Positions 1 through 6,224 of a stretch of DNA of 16,320 bases are shown here, one piece after another. Source of the DNA: an uncultured Eubacteriales bacterium (GTDB lineage Bacteria > Bacillota > Clostridia > Oscillospirales > Oscillospiraceae); the NCBI GenBank assembly GCA_900553135.1, contig USCO01000039.1, positions 1-16,320 of the forward strand, given 5' to 3'. The notes under the pieces were generated by a model. It worked only from the letters and a program-made list of their open reading frames with translations. It did no database searches and was not told the DNA's origin. The position numbers and the translations under genes were made by a program. The number at the start of each line of letters is the position of its first letter. Positions within the stretch are counted from its first letter, which is position 1.

Positions 1-2
1 AG

Positions 3-320
3 CTGGCTGAAGAGCTGGCTGGCCTGTTCGGCGGCGTTGTTGGCGGTTCCCGTGCTGCTATCGACTCCGGCTGGCTGTCTGCTGACCACCAGGTTGGTCA
101 GACCGGCAAGACCGTTCACCCCAAGATCTATGTCGCTCTGGGTATCTCCGGCGCCATCCAGCACAAGGCTGGTATGCAGGATTCCGAGTGCATCATCGCC
201 GTGAACAAGAACGAGAACGCTCCCATCTTCGAGATCGCCGACTACGGCATCTGCGGCGACCTGTTCAAGGTCACCCCCATGCTCATCGAGGCTATCAAGG
301 CTGCCAAGGCTGCTCAGTAA
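3..320 (+). CDS. etfA: Electron transfer flavoprotein subunit alpha, C-terminal part (5' truncated by window)
   Basis: The last 105 codons of EtfA, in frame 3 and ending at TAA 318-320. This part is the FAD-binding domain. Visible family signatures are GGSRAAIDSGW, QVGQTGKTVHPKIY, GISGAIQHKAGM and the closing AVNKNENAPIFEIADYGICGD. EtfAB passes electrons between acyl-CoA dehydrogenases and the quinone or ferredoxin pool. In anaerobic Clostridia it commonly works with butyryl-CoA dehydrogenase, but that partner lies outside the window, so the butyrate link is inference. Codon use differs from the neighbours: Ala is often GCT and Gly/Val often GGT/GTT, where other genes here use GCC/GGC/GTG almost throughout. 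This fits very high expression. A strong terminator follows 24 bases after the stop, so etfA is probably last in its operon. Confidence 0.95.
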   Translation: MAEELAGLFGGVVGGSRAAIDSGWLSADHQVGQTGKTVHPKIYVALGISGAIQHKAGMQDSECIIAVNKNENAPIFEIADYGICGDLFKVTPMLIEAIKAAKAAQ

Positions 321-344
321 GAGAGTTTTCCGTTATGAGCTTTT

Positions 345-380
345 CTGCCCCGTGTCCGCAAGGACACGGGGCAGTTTTTT
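345..380 (+). terminator. Intrinsic terminator of etfA
   Basis: A perfect 13-bp stem (345-357 with 362-374), loop GCAA, followed by six T. A textbook rho-independent terminator just after etfA. Confidence 0.95.
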
Positions 381-493
381 GTCTGTCCAGGAACTATTCT
401 CCTTCCCGCGTACAGTCTCTTCTCTCCAAGTAGGAATCCCTCTGGGCATGGACTCCCTTCCCGGAGGAAAACCAGGACGGGAAAAGAGGGCAG

Positions 494-526
494 AAAAGGG
501 CCCGGCCAATTTGGCCGGGCCCTTTT
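494..526 (-). terminator. Intrinsic terminator of the tandem C26 gene, usable on both strands
   Basis: A 16-bp near-perfect palindrome (494-509 with 511-526) with a GGGCCCGGCC core flanked by A4 and T4. On the minus strand it lies 28 bases after the stop at 554. The flanking runs also allow action on + strand readthrough from etfA. Confidence 0.88.
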
Positions 527-553
527 GGTTCTTGCAATGGATTTAGTTGGGAA

Positions 554-2623
554 TCAGGCAGCGGCATCCAGCAGAGCCTGGAAGAAGGCCATGAAGGAAT
601 CATTCTCCAGGGCATCGGCCTCGGGATGGAACTGCACGCCCACGGAGAACTCGTTGGCCTGATACTCCACGGCCTCGATCACATCGTCGGGACCATAGGC
701 GACCACGGTCAGACCCTGGCCCAGACGGTCAGGATTGATGACCTGGTGGTGCCAGGAAGCCACGTTGGCCAGGCTGTTGCCGTCCACGATGGAGGCCAGC
801 GCGTCGGCCTTGTCGGTCAGGGTGATGTCGTGGCGGGCCCACTCGGGCTTATTGCGGTGGACGCGATAGCTGTCGTCCTTGCCCAGGTAGGTGGGCAGGT
901 CCTGAATCAGACCGCCGCCGCAGACCACGTTGAACATCTGCATGCCGCGGCAGATGGCCAGCATGGGCACATCGCCCTTCACGGCAGCCTGGATCAGGTT
1001 GTAGTCGGAGGTGTCGCGCAGGTCACGGTACTCGGTGTTGTCCTCCAGCAGGGGGCTGTGGGCCTCGCCGTACAGGTCAGGGTTGATGTCCTCGCCGCCG
1101 GTCATCACGATGCCGTCCACGCTCTTCAGGGAGGTGACAGCCTGGTCATAAGCGGTGATCTGAGGCATGTGGGTCACAACGCCGCCGGCCTCATGGATGA
1201 TGTCCTGAATGTCGGTGTAGTCCACAGGGTCGCCGCCCCAGGAGATGCCGATGACGGGCTTATCGGCAGCATAGGCAACCAGGTTCTCGAAGAAGGTCAG
1301 GCAGGTGTCGTAGTCACAGGGAGCTTCCTTGCCCTGATACAGGACCAGACTGCAGTCGTTCTCGGGATGGAACTGAACGCCCACGCAGAAGGTGTTGCTC
1401 TTCTTCTCCACGGCCTCGATGATGTCCACGCCGTTGTAGGTGGTCTTGGCAGTCACGGTGAGGTCGGTGCCCTCCACGCTCTTCACGGCCTGGTGGTGCC
1501 AGGAGGAGACGTTCTCCAGCACGTCGGCGTTGACCACGTCATAGAGCAGGGAGTCCTTGTCGATGATCTCCACATCATGACGGGCGTAGTCACGGTTGGG
1601 GGCGTCGGCGGGCATGCGGTGCAGGTCGCCGTAGGAAACGCCCTTGCTGGCGTAGTAGTCGGGGATGTCCTGGATGAAGTCGGCGCCGGAGACGATGCTC
1701 ATCATCTGCATACCGCGGCAGGCGGCGAAGGTGGGCACGTCGTTGGCGATACAATAGGACATGAGGGTGTAGTCGGAGATATCGCGGGTGGCATTGATCT
1801 CTTCGCCGTGGTTGGCCTCAGTCTGAGGCTTGGCGAACAGGGAGGGGCTGATGTCCTCACCGCCGGTGAAGAACACGCCGTCCACGTCTTCCATGACCGC
1901 GGCCACGTTGCTCTTGGAGAAGTCCTTGGCCTTGATCTGGTCGGCGTAGGTCTGGCTCAGCATGCCGGAATCCTCGATATAAGCGCTCTGGATCTTGCCG
2001 TCGGCGTCATAGCCAACCGCGGTGGAGGTGATCTGAGGCAGCTCAACGGGGATACCGCCGGCCTCCTTGATGACCATCTTGAAGGCGGTGTAGTCCTGGC
2101 TGTTGCTCTTCCAGGTGATGCCGATGAAGGGCTTGCCCGCCAGAGCGGTGCAATTGTTCAGCATGGTCTGGAACTGGTCGGGGGTAATGGCCTTGGCGGC
2201 GTCATACTCCAGCCCGGCGGTCAGGCCCACATCCTGGGCCATGTCGCTGTAATCCTGAGGCCAGCTGGTCACCCACTGATTGGGGGCGTCCAGATACTTC
2301 AGCAGGATGGCAGCGGCCTCCACCTGAGTGGTTGCGACGTTGGGGCTGAAGGCGTTGGCTCCGGTGCCGCTGACCAGGCCCTTGGCATAGGCCAGGTTAA
2401 TGGCGCCCTCATACTGGCTGCCCTCCGCCACGTCGGCAAAGGCGCTGGGCTTGGCTTCATACTCCGCCAACTGGCTGGAGTAGCCGGCCTTTTCTACCAG
2501 CAGAGCAGCCAGCTCGCCACGGGTCAGGGTGGTGTCCGCCGCGGAGACGGTGACCACCAAGCTCATGACAAGAGCCAGCACGGTGAGCAGGGATAGGAAT
2601 CTGCGAGATGTCGATCTTTTCAT
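554..2623 (-). CDS. Secreted SLH-domain protein with two tandem class I glutamine amidotransferase (peptidase C26) domains
   Basis: 689 aa. Residues 1-29 form a Sec signal peptide (KRSTSRR, hydrophobic core, cleavage near VSAA). Residues about 31-160 hold SLH-like repeats (LTRGELAALL, then FADV..YEGAINLAYAKGLVSGTG, then TTQVEAAAILLKYL) that may tether the protein to the wall. Two gamma-glutamyl hydrolase (PuuD-like C26) domains follow, at about 163-450 and 454-688. Both keep the triad: Cys302/His419/Glu421 (ACRGMQ, FHPE) and Cys558/His666/Glu668 (ICRGMQ, FHPE). Both also keep TGGEDI and SWHHQ. The family cleaves gamma-glutamyl amide or peptide bonds such as gamma-Glu-GABA. The substrate here is unknown; extracellular gamma-glutamyl peptides are an inference. 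PuuD-type enzymes are usually single-domain and cytoplasmic, so export, SLH repeats and duplication are all unusual. Start: ATG at 2623 with RBS AAAGGAG at 2632-2638. Confidence 0.9.
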   Translation of the reverse strand: MKRSTSRRFLSLLTVLALVMSLVVTVSAADTTLTRGELAALLVEKAGYSSQLAEYEAKPSAFADVAEGSQYEGAINLAYAKGLVSGTGANAFSPNVATTQVEAAAILLKYLDAPNQWVTSWPQDYSDMAQDVGLTAGLEYDAAKAITPDQFQTMLNNCTALAGKPFIGITWKSNSQDYTAFKMVIKEAGGIPVELPQITSTAVGYDADGKIQSAYIEDSGMLSQTYADQIKAKDFSKSNVAAVMEDVDGVFFTGGEDISPSLFAKPQTEANHGEEINATRDISDYTLMSYCIANDVPTFAACRGMQMMSIVSGADFIQDIPDYYASKGVSYGDLHRMPADAPNRDYARHDVEIIDKDSLLYDVVNADVLENVSSWHHQAVKSVEGTDLTVTAKTTYNGVDIIEAVEKKSNTFCVGVQFHPENDCSLVLYQGKEAPCDYDTCLTFFENLVAYAADKPVIGISWGGDPVDYTDIQDIIHEAGGVVTHMPQITAYDQAVTSLKSVDGIVMTGGEDINPDLYGEAHSPLLEDNTEYRDLRDTSDYNLIQAAVKGDVPMLAICRGMQMFNVVCGGGLIQDLPTYLGKDDSYRVHRNKPEWARHDITLTDKADALASIVDGNSLANVASWHHQVINPDRLGQGLTVVAYGPDDVIEAVEYQANEFSVGVQFHPEADALENDSFMAFFQALLDAAA

Positions 2624-2647
2624 TTCTGGAACTCCTTTCTCCTGTCG

Positions 2648-2751
2648 CTTTGTGGGGGAAAAGTATTTTTCTTAAAGGAAAATGTTCTGAAAATTCTTTT
2701 CTTCCACAAAGAAAATGACGCTATGACCCTGTTTTGGGCCACAGCGTCATT
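2648..2751 (-). promoter_or_regulatory. Structured 5' leader (hairpin plus long-range stem)
   Basis: Just after the predicted start site is a long hairpin at 2714-2751. Its outer stem is 9 perfect pairs (AATGACGCT with AGCGTCATT), followed by an inner stem with two mismatches and a 6-nt loop. Directly after it on the minus strand comes TTTTCTTTG. A second 8-bp inverted repeat, CTTTGTGG with CCACAAAG (2704-2711 and 2648-2655), brackets an A/U-rich stretch and ends about 10 bases before the RBS. I do not recognise a known riboswitch or T-box. It could be an mRNA-stabilising 5' stem or an attenuator. Confidence 0.5.
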
Positions 2752-2761
2752 GCTTAAGCAT

Positions 2762-2790
2762 AGTATAGTATTTTGTCCATTTTCTGTCAA
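2762..2790 (-). promoter_or_regulatory. Sigma-70/sigma-A promoter of the tandem C26 gene
   Basis: On the minus strand, -35 TTGACA (plus 2785-2790), a 17-bp spacer, then -10 TATACT (plus 2762-2767). The -35 is perfect and the -10 has one mismatch. Transcription should start near 2755, giving a leader of about 130 nt. Confidence 0.85.
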
Positions 2791-2823
2791 GATGCACAGT
2801 TGGTTTTTCTATCCTGCATTTTG

Positions 2824-2852
2824 CACCTTGTTCCCGCCGCCGTCATAGGCTG
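2824..2852 (+). promoter_or_regulatory. Candidate sporulation (sigma-K-like) promoter of dpaAB
   Basis: GCACC at 2823-2827, then CATAGGCTG at 2844-2852. The gap between CAC and CATA is 17 bases. This resembles the sigma-K pattern (AC at -35, CATANNNTA at -10), though the last A is missing. The site is about 30 bases before the dpaA start. DPA synthase genes are known to be mother-cell expressed. The motif is short, so the call is weak. Confidence 0.35.
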
Positions 2853-2882
2853 GGACACCACGAGGAGAGAGGAGCATACGCC

Positions 2883-3776
2883 ATGGAGACAGGAGGACTT
2901 TGCTGGGTGCTGGGCGGCGACCTGCGCCAGCTGTGGCTGGCCCGGCTGCTGGCCCAAGAGGGCCGCCGGGTGGTCTGCTTTGGATTGGAACAGGGAGGAG
3001 AGCCGGGCTGCGGAGTCACGGCCCAGGAGAGCCTGGAGGGCCTGGAGCAGGCGGACTGGGTGGTGCTGCCTATGCCCACCGCCGCCCGGGAGGGACTGCT
3101 GTGTGCCCCGCTGGCTCTGCACCCCCAGCCCATCGCCCCCATTTTGGAGCGGCTGAACCCCGGCCAGGCCCTCTTCGGCGGGCGGCTGGACGAGGGTGGG
3201 GCGGCTCTGGCCGCCCGGCGGGGGCTGCAGATCGAAAACTGTCTGGCGGGGGATGAGTGGGCGGTGGCCAACGCCGTGCCCACTGCCGAAGGGACCATCC
3301 AACTGGCCCTGGAACAGCTGCCCATCACCCTTCAGGACTGCCCGGTGCTGATTTTGGGCTATGGCCGCATCGGCCGGGCCCTGGCCCCCCGGCTCAAGGC
3401 CCTGGGCTCCCAGGTCACCGTGTTTGCCCGGCGGGAGGAATCCCGGACCCAGGCCCAGGCACTGGGCTGCGCCGTTATGGGCCCCGGCCTGTCCCTCACC
3501 GATCTGTCCGGCTTTGCCCTGGTGGTGAACACCATCCCCGCCCCCATTCTGGGCCAGGGGGAGCTGGCCGCGCTGGCCCCCTCCTGCCTGACTCTGGATC
3601 TGGCCAGCGCCCCGGGCGGGGTGGACCGGGAGGCCGCCCGGCATCTGGGCCGGAAGGTGGTGTGGGCCCTGGCTTTGCCCGGCAAGACCGCCCCCGCCTC
3701 CGCCGCGGCCATCCTGCGCCGGGCCATGGAGCAGTCTCTCTCCCGGGGCCATATTGGAAAGGAAGATGCGCTTTGA
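2883..3776 (+). CDS. dpaA: Dipicolinate synthase subunit A
   Basis: 297 aa, the normal length for DpaA (SpoVFA). With DpaB it converts the lysine-pathway intermediate (4-hydroxy-tetrahydrodipicolinate) to dipicolinic acid in the mother cell. The product is then loaded into the spore core for heat resistance. An N-terminal domain (1-140, starting CWVLGGDLRQLWLARLLAQEG) precedes a Rossmann domain whose nucleotide-binding loop LGYGRIGRALAPRL lies at about 158-171. DNTIP/VNTIP-type and LDLASAPGGVD signatures follow. Start: ATG 2883 with RBS AGAGGAG at 2868-2874. The gene overlaps dpaB by one base (TGATG), so the two are translationally coupled. Its presence with yabP/yabQ marks a true endospore former. 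Confidence 0.95.
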   Translation: METGGLCWVLGGDLRQLWLARLLAQEGRRVVCFGLEQGGEPGCGVTAQESLEGLEQADWVVLPMPTAAREGLLCAPLALHPQPIAPILERLNPGQALFGGRLDEGGAALAARRGLQIENCLAGDEWAVANAVPTAEGTIQLALEQLPITLQDCPVLILGYGRIGRALAPRLKALGSQVTVFARREESRTQAQALGCAVMGPGLSLTDLSGFALVVNTIPAPILGQGELAALAPSCLTLDLASAPGGVDREAARHLGRKVVWALALPGKTAPASAAAILRRAMEQSLSRGHIGKEDAL

Positions 3777-4351
3777 TGGACAAAACCATAGGATTCGCCC
3801 TGTGCGGTTCCTTCTGTACCCACCACAGGGCCATGGAGGCCCTGGAGCAGGTAAAGGCCCGCTTTTCCCACGTCGTTCCCATCGTCTCCGAGCAGGTGGC
3901 CGCCACCGACACCCGCTTCGGTCCCGCCCACGAGCTCATGCGGGAGATGGAGCGGATCTGTGACCACCGGGTCATTTCCACCATCCGGGAGGCGGAGCCC
4001 ATCGGCCCCAAGGGCCTGCTGGACCTGCTCATCATCTGCCCCTGCACGGGCAACTCCCTGGGCAAGCTGGCCGCCGGCATCACCGACACCTGCGTCACCA
4101 TGGCGGCCAAGGCCCACATGCGAAACGGCCGCCCCGTGCTCATCGCCCCCGCCACCAACGACGGCCTGGCCGCCTCGGCGGTGAGTCTGGGCACCCTGCT
4201 CACCCGGAAATACATCTATTTCGTCCCCTTCGGCCAGGATGACCCGGAAAAGAAGCCCACCTCCCTGGTGGCCGACTTCTCCCAGGTGGCCGACTGCGCC
4301 CAGGCCGCCCTGGAGGGCCGCCAAATCCAGCCCCTGCTGCTGCGGCAATAA
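3776..4351 (+). CDS. dpaB: Dipicolinate synthase subunit B (flavoprotein-like)
   Basis: 191 aa. It begins at the ATG overlapping the dpaA stop. The same frame stays open far upstream, but that part is a shadow of dpaA. The fold is that of the flavoprotein/PPC decarboxylase family: IGFALCGSFCTHHRAM at 5-20, a central LLIICPCTGNSLGKLAAGITD, then MAAKAHMRNGRPVLIAPATNDGL. All are typical of SpoVFB. It forms the dipicolinate synthase complex with DpaA. Coupling to dpaA is tight, and a GGAAAGGA stretch inside the dpaA end can serve as RBS. The gene ends on the shared terminator facing birA. No oddities. Confidence 0.95.
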   Translation: MDKTIGFALCGSFCTHHRAMEALEQVKARFSHVVPIVSEQVAATDTRFGPAHELMREMERICDHRVISTIREAEPIGPKGLLDLLIICPCTGNSLGKLAAGITDTCVTMAAKAHMRNGRPVLIAPATNDGLAASAVSLGTLLTRKYIYFVPFGQDDPEKKPTSLVADFSQVADCAQAALEGRQIQPLLLRQ

Positions 4352-4352
4352 A

Positions 4353-4384
4353 AAAACGGTCCTTCCCAGGGAAGGACCGTTTTC
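4353..4384. terminator. Bidirectional terminator between convergent dpaB and birA
   Basis: An 11-bp perfect stem, ACGGTCCTTCC (4356-4366) with its complement at 4370-4380, loop CAG. It is flanked by A-run and T-run on either side, so it works for both genes. It starts just after the dpaB stop and sits just beyond the birA stop. Confidence 0.92.
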
Positions 4385-4385
4385 T

Positions 4386-5378
4386 TTATACATAGCCGTA
4401 CATGCCCCGCACTGAGACCTCTCCGGCGGAGAGTGCCTCCCGGCTGCCGTCGGGGTGCTCCACCACCAGGCGGAACTCGTCATCGATGCCCACAGCGTAG
4501 GCCTGACGGCGGGAGACGGGGGTGATGAGCTGCACCTGGTTGCCCGGGGTGAGACAGTCGGCCCGGTAGCGCTCCAGATAGGCCTGCTTGTTCTCCGGGA
4601 ACCCGGCGTAAGCCTGGTCCAGCGCCCGGATCAGGTTGGCCGCCAGCTCGGAGCGGCGCACGGGGTGGCCCAGCTCCTGGGCCAGGGAGGTGGCGATCTC
4701 CCGCACCTCGGGAGTAAAATCCTCGGGGCGGTGGTTGACGTTGATGCCGATGCCGGGGATCAGATACTCCAGGGCGTTGCTCTCACTCTCCAGACCCAGC
4801 TCGGTGAGGATGCCGCACAGCTTCTTTCCGTGGAGGACGATATCGTTGGTCCACTTGATCTGGGGCCGCAGGCCGCAGGTGGCCTCAATGGCGTCGCACA
4901 CCGCCACCGCCACCCAGGCGGTGAAGTCGGCCACCTGGCTGGGCTCCAGCCGGGGGCGCAGCAGGGCGGAGACATACAGCCCGCAGCCCTTGGGGGACTG
5001 GAAGGTGCGGCCCAGGCGGCCCCGGCCTCCGGTCTGCTCCTCGCTGATGACCACAAGGCCGTCGGGGGCTCCCGCCATGGCCTGGCGCTTGCACTCGGTG
5101 TTGGTGGAGTCCACCGTGTCCAGACACAGGAGCTTGCTGCCCACATGGCATCCGGCCAGGGGTCCGGCCAGCTCTCCCTCCCGCACCCGGTCCGGGCTCT
5201 TCTCCAGGCGGTAGCCCCGGTTGGGGGCGGACTGGATGGTGTAGCCCTCCTGGCGCAGGGCCTCGATGGCCTTCCATACGGCGGCCCGGCTGATGCCCAG
5301 GGCGCGGCTCATGGCCTCCCCGGACACGTAGGAATCCTCCTGCTCCAGCAGCAGCGACAGCACTTTTTCCCGGCTCAT
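4386..5378 (-). CDS. birA: Biotin-[acetyl-CoA-carboxylase] ligase / biotin repressor
   Basis: 330 aa, close to the two-function BirA class. Residues 1-60 form a winged helix (SGEAMSRALGISRAAVWKAIEALRQEGY), so it can also act as a biotin-responsive repressor. The catalytic domain shows STNTECKR at 91-98, the biotin/AMP loop GGRGRLGRTFQSPKG at about 117-130, and KWTNDI at 175-180 with GKKLCGILTE after it. The C-terminal SH3-like domain ends SAGEVSVRGMYG. It attaches biotin to acceptor Lys of carboxylases and decarboxylases. The frame is open 20 codons further up. I chose ATG 5378 because the RBS TGGAGGT (GGAGGT at 5385-5390) lies 6 bases before it, and the predicted transcript starts near 5434. 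Confidence 0.95.
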   Translation of the reverse strand: MSREKVLSLLLEQEDSYVSGEAMSRALGISRAAVWKAIEALRQEGYTIQSAPNRGYRLEKSPDRVREGELAGPLAGCHVGSKLLCLDTVDSTNTECKRQAMAGAPDGLVVISEEQTGGRGRLGRTFQSPKGCGLYVSALLRPRLEPSQVADFTAWVAVAVCDAIEATCGLRPQIKWTNDIVLHGKKLCGILTELGLESESNALEYLIPGIGINVNHRPEDFTPEVREIATSLAQELGHPVRRSELAANLIRALDQAYAGFPENKQAYLERYRADCLTPGNQVQLITPVSRRQAYAVGIDDEFRLVVEHPDGSREALSAGEVSVRGMYGYV

Positions 5379-5403
5379 TGGCGTACCTCCAAACGATTTC
5401 TTC

Positions 5404-5427
5404 CCATTCCCGGTCCATTCCCGGGAA
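5404..5427. repeat. 11-bp tandem repeat with TTCCCGGGAA palindrome in the birA leader
   Basis: CCATTCCCGG occurs at 5404-5413 and again at 5415-5424, a period of 11 bases (one DNA turn). The second copy runs into the perfect palindrome TTCCCGGGAA (5418-5427). It lies between the birA promoter and RBS. It does not look like the GTTAAC-type BirA operators known in Firmicutes. Confidence 0.6.
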
Positions 5428-5440
5428 CATTGCACCACGT

Positions 5441-5469
5441 ATTATACCCGCTTCGCCGCCTTGCCGCAA
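5441..5469 (-). promoter_or_regulatory. Promoter of birA
   Basis: On the minus strand, TTGCGG (plus 5464-5469), a 17-base spacer, then a perfect TATAAT (plus 5441-5446). Predicted start is near 5434, about 55 bases before the birA ATG. Confidence 0.75.
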
Positions 5470-5470
5470 G

Positions 5471-5508
5471 CAGGAAAAAGCGCGCCCCGGCCAGGCTGGC
5501 CGGGGCGC
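5471..5508 (-). terminator. Intrinsic terminator of hpf
   Basis: A perfect 12-bp GC-rich stem (5482-5493 with 5497-5508), loop of three. On the minus strand it is followed by GCTTTTTCCTG. It lies 32 bases after the hpf stop and immediately before the birA promoter. Confidence 0.9.
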
Positions 5509-5539
5509 AACTCACGAAACACAAAATTCAGCAGACGGC

Positions 5540-6088
5540 TCAGGCCTCATCCTCGATGATGCCATAGTCCCCGTCGTTGCGGCGGTACACCACGGCGAAG
5601 GCGCCGCCGGCATCCTCGTTCTTAAAGGCGAAGAAGCTGTGGCCCACCAGGTTCATCTGCAGGATGGCTTCCTCCTGGGTCATGGGCTTGATGGGGAAGG
5701 TCTTGGTCCGCACGATGCGGTACTCGCCCTCCTCGGGGCCTTCGGGAACGAAGGAGGCCACATCGGCCTCGTCCACGGTGCGTTCAAAGGCGCCCTGACG
5801 CAGGCGCTTCTCCAAACGGGTCTTGTTCTTACGGATCTGGCGCTCCAGGGAGGCGACTGCCGCGTCGATGGAGGCCCGCATATCAGAGGAGCTTTCAGAC
5901 ACCCGGAAGATGGTGCCGCTGGAGCGAATGGTGACCTCAACCTGGTTGCGGTCCTTCTCCACACTGAACGTGATTGCGGCGGAAGCGTCCTCCTTAAAGA
6001 AACGGTCGAGCTTACCCACTTTCTTCTCCGCATAGTTGTGGATGTAGTTGGGTATGTTCACCTTTTTGTCTGTAAACACAAACTTCAT
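5540..6088 (-). CDS. hpf: Ribosome hibernation-promoting factor, long form
   Basis: 182 aa, the length of long HPF. Residues 1-98 form the RaiA/HPF domain, starting MKFVFTDKKVNIPNYIHNY. It binds the 30S decoding channel, and the basic helix RQIRKNKTRLEKRLRQ lies near 83-98. A short acidic linker (103-122) leads to the C-terminal dimerisation domain at 123-178 (RTKTFPIKPMTQEEAILQMNLVGHSFFAFKNEDAGGAFAVVYRRNDGDYGII). Two such domains meet to form inactive 100S ribosome dimers in stationary phase. Start: ATG 6088 with RBS AAAGGAG at 6098-6104. It is a single-gene unit with its own promoter and terminator. Confidence 0.97.
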   Translation of the reverse strand: MKFVFTDKKVNIPNYIHNYAEKKVGKLDRFFKEDASAAITFSVEKDRNQVEVTIRSSGTIFRVSESSSDMRASIDAAVASLERQIRKNKTRLEKRLRQGAFERTVDEADVASFVPEGPEEGEYRIVRTKTFPIKPMTQEEAILQMNLVGHSFFAFKNEDAGGAFAVVYRRNDGDYGIIEDEA

Positions 6089-6159
6089 ACTTGTCCGCTC
6101 CTTTCACCCCAGAAGGGGTCTGTGTGCCGGGGGAGGAACCAGGTCCTCCCTATGCCAAC

Positions 6160-6168
6160 ATTATACCA
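6160..6168 (-). promoter_or_regulatory. Extended -10 promoter of hpf with hairpin-rich leader
   Basis: On the minus strand TGGTATAAT: a perfect -10 (plus 6160-6165) with the TGn extension. No good -35 is seen at 16-18 bases. The leader of about 64 nt holds two hairpins: a perfect 7-bp stem at 6131-6137/6144-6150, and a 5-bp stem at 6106-6110/6115-6119 just before the RBS. Confidence 0.7.
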
Positions 6169-6224
6169 CATAAGCGGAAAAATACTAGAGTTTTTTGTGA
6201 ATAATTTATAAATCCTTTTCAGCC

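Noticed and set aside
458..483. TTCCCG...CGGGAA inverted repeat between etfA and the C26 gene
   Set aside because: Only 6 bp with a 14-base loop and next to a much stronger terminator; not distinguishable from chance.
626..2596. A 656-codon open frame on the + strand opposite the tandem C26 gene
   Set aside because: It is the antisense shadow of a GC-biased gene: Gly/Val/His-rich, low complexity, no RBS, no recognisable domain. The minus-strand frame has a signal peptide and two catalytic domains.
3257..3775. Long upstream extension of the dpaB frame inside dpaA
   Set aside because: The extension is Pro/Gly/Arg-rich and out of phase with the clear DpaA protein. DpaB homology begins exactly at the ATG overlapping the dpaA stop.
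6191..6224. Terminator after the amidohydrolase
   Set aside because: An A/T-rich stretch with a loop-free ATTTATAAAT palindrome (6204-6213), but no GC stem ahead of a T-run on the minus strand.
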